NCBI RefSeq assembly: GCF_900115005.1
Contig: NZ_FOUY01000016.1
Location: forward strand, 62,001 to 126,000
From: Pseudonocardia ammonioxydans
GTDB lineage: Bacteria > Actinomycetota > Actinomycetes > Mycobacteriales > Pseudonocardiaceae
Reading direction: 5' to 3'
Length of the DNA: 64,000 nucleotides
Part shown: positions 61,394 through 64,000 of the stretch, one piece after another
Layout: each line of letters opens with the position of its first letter
Numbering within the stretch: the first letter of the stretch is position 1
Notes under the pieces: generated by a model
What the model was told of the DNA's origin: nothing
The model's input: only the letters and a program-made list of their open reading frames with translations
Databases searched by the model: none
Position numbers and translations under genes: made by a program

Positions 61394-61957
61394 GTGACCC
61401 GACCACGACGGATACCGCGCACCATGACCTGGGGACTGCTCGCCGCCTGGCTCGTGCACGATGCCGAGGAGCTCGTCACGATGCCGCGCTGGCTCGCCCG
61501 TGCACGTCCGCGGCTGGAGCAACGCCTCCCCGGCATCCCCGACCGTATCTGGCGGCACCTGGCCCCCGACCAGACCCACACCGCCGTCGCGATCGGGTTC
61601 ATGGGGTGCCTGATCGCGGCGGCCGCGTACGACGGCGACCGCACCGACGGCCGGAGCCCGCTGTTCCAGGTGGTGCTGGCCGGTTTCGGCGCGCACGCCG
61701 TGCCGCACCTCGGCTCGGCGGTCCTCACCGGCGGGTACACCCCCGGGCTGGTCACCGCGCCGACCGTCGTCGTGCCGTACGCGCTCTGGGCCTCCCGGCG
61801 GCTGAACCGGGCCGGGGTCGAGCAGGCCAAGGTGCCGGCCGCCGCCTACGCCCTGCTCCCGGTCACCATCGGCGCGGCCCACCTGGGCGCGCGGGCCGTG
61901 GCGGCGCTGCGGACACGGCTGCAGCAGCGGCCGGTGGCAGCCGGGGTGGGATCGTGA
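61394..61957 (+). CDS. HXXEE domain membrane protein
   Basis: 187 residues. The HxxEE motif is HDAEE ([16 protein letters not shown]), and other family residues are [37 protein letters not shown] and [13 protein letters not shown]. Four to five hydrophobic helices are visible. Function unknown; the His/Glu pattern suggests a membrane metal-dependent enzyme (inference). Confidence 0.85.
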   Translation: MTRPRRIPRTMTWGLLAAWLVHDAEELVTMPRWLARARPRLEQRLPGIPDRIWRHLAPDQTHTAVAIGFMGCLIAAAAYDGDRTDGRSPLFQVVLAGFGAHAVPHLGSAVLTGGYTPGLVTAPTVVVPYALWASRRLNRAGVEQAKVPAAAYALLPVTIGAAHLGARAVAALRTRLQQRPVAAGVGS

Positions 61958-61961
61958 GCAC

Positions 61962-62555
61962 ATGGACGTACGCCCGGCGACCGTCTTCGACGACGTCCGC
62001 GCCGTCATCGGGCCGCAGAACCCCACCGCCAACGTCTGCTGGTGCCTGAGCTACCGGATCCCGTCCCGGCGCAACCGCGACCTGCGTGGCCCGGCGCGCG
62101 GCGCACTCGTCGAGGAGCTCTGCGCGGCCGATCCACCACCGGGTGTGCTCGCCCACGACGGCGCCGAGCCGGTGGGCTGGGCGGCGATCGCCCCGCGCGC
62201 CGAGACCACGTTCGCCCGCAACCGGAAGATCCCGCGGCTCGACGACCTGCCCGTGTGGTCGCTGTGGTGCATCCGCGTGCGCCCCGGCCACCGCGGCCGG
62301 GGCATCTCGCACGCCCTGATCGACGGCGCCGTCGCGTTCGCCCGCGAGCACGGCGCGCCGGTGGTCGAGGCGTACCCGCTCGACAACCGGGGCGCCACGG
62401 TCGACCGGACCATGGCCTACGCCGGCCTCCGGCCGAACTTCGAGGCCGCCGGCTTCACCCACGCCGCCGACACCACCTCGACGCTCGCCGGGCACCCGCG
62501 CGTCCTGATGCGACTCGACCTCCGCCCCGCCCGGGTCACGCCAGGCCGCCGTTGA
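61962..62555 (+). CDS. GNAT-family N-acetyltransferase
   Basis: 197 residues. The acetyl-CoA motif A is [18 protein letters not shown] (RxGxGxG/A type), preceded by [11 protein letters not shown] and followed by [11 protein letters not shown]. The N-terminal [15 protein letters not shown] matches a subgroup found in actinobacteria. The acceptor is unknown. The last 20 bases overlap the convergent SDR gene. Confidence 0.88.
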   Translation: MDVRPATVFDDVRAVIGPQNPTANVCWCLSYRIPSRRNRDLRGPARGALVEELCAADPPPGVLAHDGAEPVGWAAIAPRAETTFARNRKIPRLDDLPVWSLWCIRVRPGHRGRGISHALIDGAVAFAREHGAPVVEAYPLDNRGATVDRTMAYAGLRPNFEAAGFTHAADTTSTLAGHPRVLMRLDLRPARVTPGRR

Positions 62556-63276
62556 CGAACACGGTCTGCCCGTTCACCCACCGCGCAGGCCCGGCCAGGT
62601 GCGAGACCGTCTCCGCTATGTCCTCCGGGCGGCCCAGCCGCTCGAGCGGGGTGGCAGCGGTGAGTGCCTGAACGGTCTGCTCGGTGTTGCCGTCGAAGAA
62701 CAGCGGCGTCGCGGTGGGGCCGGGCGCCACGCTGTTGACCGTGATGTCGCGACCGCGCAGCTCCCGGGCGAGGATCGGCGTCAGGCCCTCGACCGCCGCC
62801 TTGGTCGCCACGTACGGCCCGTACCGCGGGAGCTGTGTGCGGGTCACCGACGTCGAGAAGTTGATGATGGCGCCACCGTCCCGGACCCGGCGCGCCGCCT
62901 GCTGGGAGACGACGAAGGCGCCGCGCAGGTTGGTGCGCACGATCTGGTCGAACCGGTCGAGGTCGTACTCGGCGATCGATCCCAGGACCATGATGCCGGC
63001 GGTGTTGACCACGACGTCGATGCCACCGAACGCGGACTCGACCGCGTCGAACGCGGCGGCCACGGCGTGCTCGTCGGCCACGTCGCCACCGACGGCGATC
63101 GCTTGCCCGCCCGCGGTGGTGATCTCCTCGACAAGGCTCTCCGCGGTGGCCCTGTTGCCGGCGTAGTGCACGCCGACCGCGAGGCCGTCGTCGACCAGCC
63201 GGGTGACCACGGCTCGGCCGATGCCCCCGGAACCTCCGGTGACCAGTGCGGTGCGGGGCGCGGTGCTGTCGGTCAT
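62536..63276 (-). CDS. SDR-family oxidoreductase (3-oxoacyl-ACP reductase-like)
   Basis: 246 residues from ATG 63276. TGGSGGIGRA binds the cofactor, NTAG stands where most SDRs have NNAG, and the catalytic pair is in YGPYVATKAA. VHYAGNRATAE (no acidic residue after the second strand) favours NADPH. Coupled to the NTF2-like gene by an ATGA overlap. Confidence 0.9.
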   Translation of the reverse strand: MTDSTAPRTALVTGGSGGIGRAVVTRLVDDGLAVGVHYAGNRATAESLVEEITTAGGQAIAVGGDVADEHAVAAAFDAVESAFGGIDVVVNTAGIMVLGSIAEYDLDRFDQIVRTNLRGAFVVSQQAARRVRDGGAIINFSTSVTRTQLPRYGPYVATKAAVEGLTPILARELRGRDITVNSVAPGPTATPLFFDGNTEQTVQALTAATPLERLGRPEDIAETVSHLAGPARWVNGQTVFVNGGLA

Positions 63277-63788
63277 GAGAAGGTCCTCTCCGATCCGGTC
63301 GATGCGGTCGATCCGGTCGATGCCGTGGGTGGGGCCGGCTGCGCGGCAGGGGCCACGGACAGCCGCTGGACCAGCTCGAACGCGTTGCGCTCGACGTAGT
63401 TGTGGGTGAGCCGGCCGTCGGGCAGCACGTGCCACACCGCGGTTCCGGTCATGTGCACCGGCCCGCCGTCGGGAGCGGTACCCGCGAAGCCGTTGTTGGT
63501 GCCGGTCAGGGTCCACCGCGAGGCGACCCGTGAACCGTCGGCACTCTGGAAGGTCTCGACCGGTTCGAGCTCGATCCCGCCGACCGTGTCGTGGAACCGG
63601 CGTACCCAGTCCTTGAACTCCTCGCGACCGCGGATCTCGGACCCGCCGGAGACGAGGACGAAGTCCTCGGTCACCAGCTCGTCGATCGCATCGATGGCAT
63701 GGGGTGGTTGCCAGACCTCCGACCAGAAGCGGTGCACGATCTCGACCGCGGCGCGCGGATGCGCCACGCGCAGGTCCTGTGGGTCCAT
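63273..63788 (-). CDS. SnoaL/NTF2-like protein
   Basis: 171 residues from ATG 63788, chosen because AAAGGTGA sits eight bases upstream; GTG 63800 is possible. The cone fold is seen in AAVEIVHRFWSEVWQ, FVLVSGGSEIRGREEFKDWV and SRVASRWTLTGTNNG...GTAVWHVLPDGRLTHNYVERN. The C-terminus carries a short Ser/Thr/Ala/Gly repeat (TASTGSTASTGS) from 9-base DNA repeats. Such proteins act as isomerases, cyclases or hydrolases on small molecules; this one is unassigned. Confidence 0.82.
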   Translation of the reverse strand: MDPQDLRVAHPRAAVEIVHRFWSEVWQPPHAIDAIDELVTEDFVLVSGGSEIRGREEFKDWVRRFHDTVGGIELEPVETFQSADGSRVASRWTLTGTNNGFAGTAPDGGPVHMTGTAVWHVLPDGRLTHNYVERNAFELVQRLSVAPAAQPAPPTASTGSTASTGSERTFS

Positions 63789-63864
63789 GTCCTGGTTCAC
63801 CTTTCCGCCGGGTCGTGCCCGGCAGGTCGTGCCCCGGCAGTCGCGCCCCCGGCGGCCGGAGCCG

Positions 63865-64000
63865 TCACCGGGGCGCGCCGGAGTCGATGAGCGCGGCGGC
63901 CGCACGCCCGGCGGCGCGCACCGGCCGGTCGCTGCCCTCCATCGCGGCGTGCACGATCGCCCCGTCGAGGAGCACGAGCAGCGACTCCCCGGTGTCGGCC
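63865..64000 (-). CDS. TetR-family regulator, C-terminal fragment
   Basis: The frame runs off the window end. The visible 45 residues (LLVLLDGAIVHAAMEGSDRP, AAGRAAAALIDSGAPR) look like the last helices of a TetR C-terminal domain. It lies 77 bases upstream of the NTF2-like gene in the same direction and may control it. Confidence 0.6.
   Translation of the reverse strand, partial: ADTGESLLVLLDGAIVHAAMEGSDRPVRAAGRAAAALIDSGAPR

Noticed and set aside
63290..63340. Tandem 9-base repeats as a regulatory array
   Set aside because: They lie inside the 3' end of the NTF2-like gene and are explained as a low-complexity C-terminal tail.

Overview
The window is very GC-rich with strong G/C bias at third codon positions, frequent GTG (and one TTG) starts, many 4-base ATGA/GTGA gene overlaps and actinobacterial gene families throughout. 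This points to a high-GC actinomycete, most likely Pseudonocardiaceae such as Pseudonocardia (inferred from style and gene content, not searched). I see no rRNA, tRNA, CRISPR array, insertion sequence or prophage.

Layout. (1) 1-2279: end of a molybdenum hydroxylase (large-subunit C-terminus plus 2Fe-2S subunit), a ThuA-like protein and a limonene-epoxide-hydrolase-like enzyme. (2) 2251-9200: glycosyltransferases, a cytochrome P450, a polysaccharide pyruvyl transferase-like protein, a fused glycosyltransferase/HAD phosphatase and a hemerythrin. (3) 9271-25638: apparent stress and maintenance genes: CocE-type hydrolase, ATP-grasp protein, SpoIIE-type phosphatase, esterase, nitrate reductase/formate dehydrogenase-like molybdoenzyme, SurE plus a PfkB kinase, UdgX, a DUF421 membrane protein and a large LuxR-type regulator. 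Many of these genes have a GGGTA(G/C) -10-like box with a G-rich -35-like box, often so close to the start codon that the mRNA would be nearly leaderless. A 61-62-bp tandem array of hairpins fills the only large non-coding gap (18558-19245).

(4) 25884-30683: Baeyer-Villiger-type monooxygenase and esterase, a small two-helix membrane protein lacking a normal start codon, flavin reductase and a RibBA-like protein with a degenerate second domain. (5) 30724-40661: a 10-kb minus-strand operon for CoA-dependent catabolism (secreted and cytoplasmic SMP-30 lactonase-like proteins, two SDRs, acyl-CoA ligase, acyl-CoA dehydrogenase, two enoyl-CoA hydratase-family proteins, another SDR of hydroxyacyl-CoA dehydrogenase type, thiolase, TetR regulator). 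The substrate is unknown.

(6) 41126-49462: heterotetrameric sarcosine oxidase (soxBDAG) divergent from L-serine dehydratase (sdaA), flanked by two paralogous GntR regulators. Together these would carry sarcosine through glycine and serine to pyruvate. A shared TGATATATCA palindrome lies in front of both arms. Gene remnants and two covarying long hairpins lie in this region. (7) 49558-54269: a broken DUF5996 gene, pyruvate oxidase-like enzyme, DoxX-like protein and an MFS exporter. (8) 54318-57657: LysR regulator divergent from an acyl-CoA dehydrogenase/CoA-transferase pair. (9) 57714-61339: the lower meta-cleavage pathway (2-keto-4-pentenoate hydratase, acylating acetaldehyde dehydrogenase, 4-hydroxy-2-oxovalerate aldolase) divergent from an IclR regulator. 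(10) 61394-64000: HXXEE protein, acetyltransferase, SDR, NTF2-like protein and the C-terminus of a TetR regulator.
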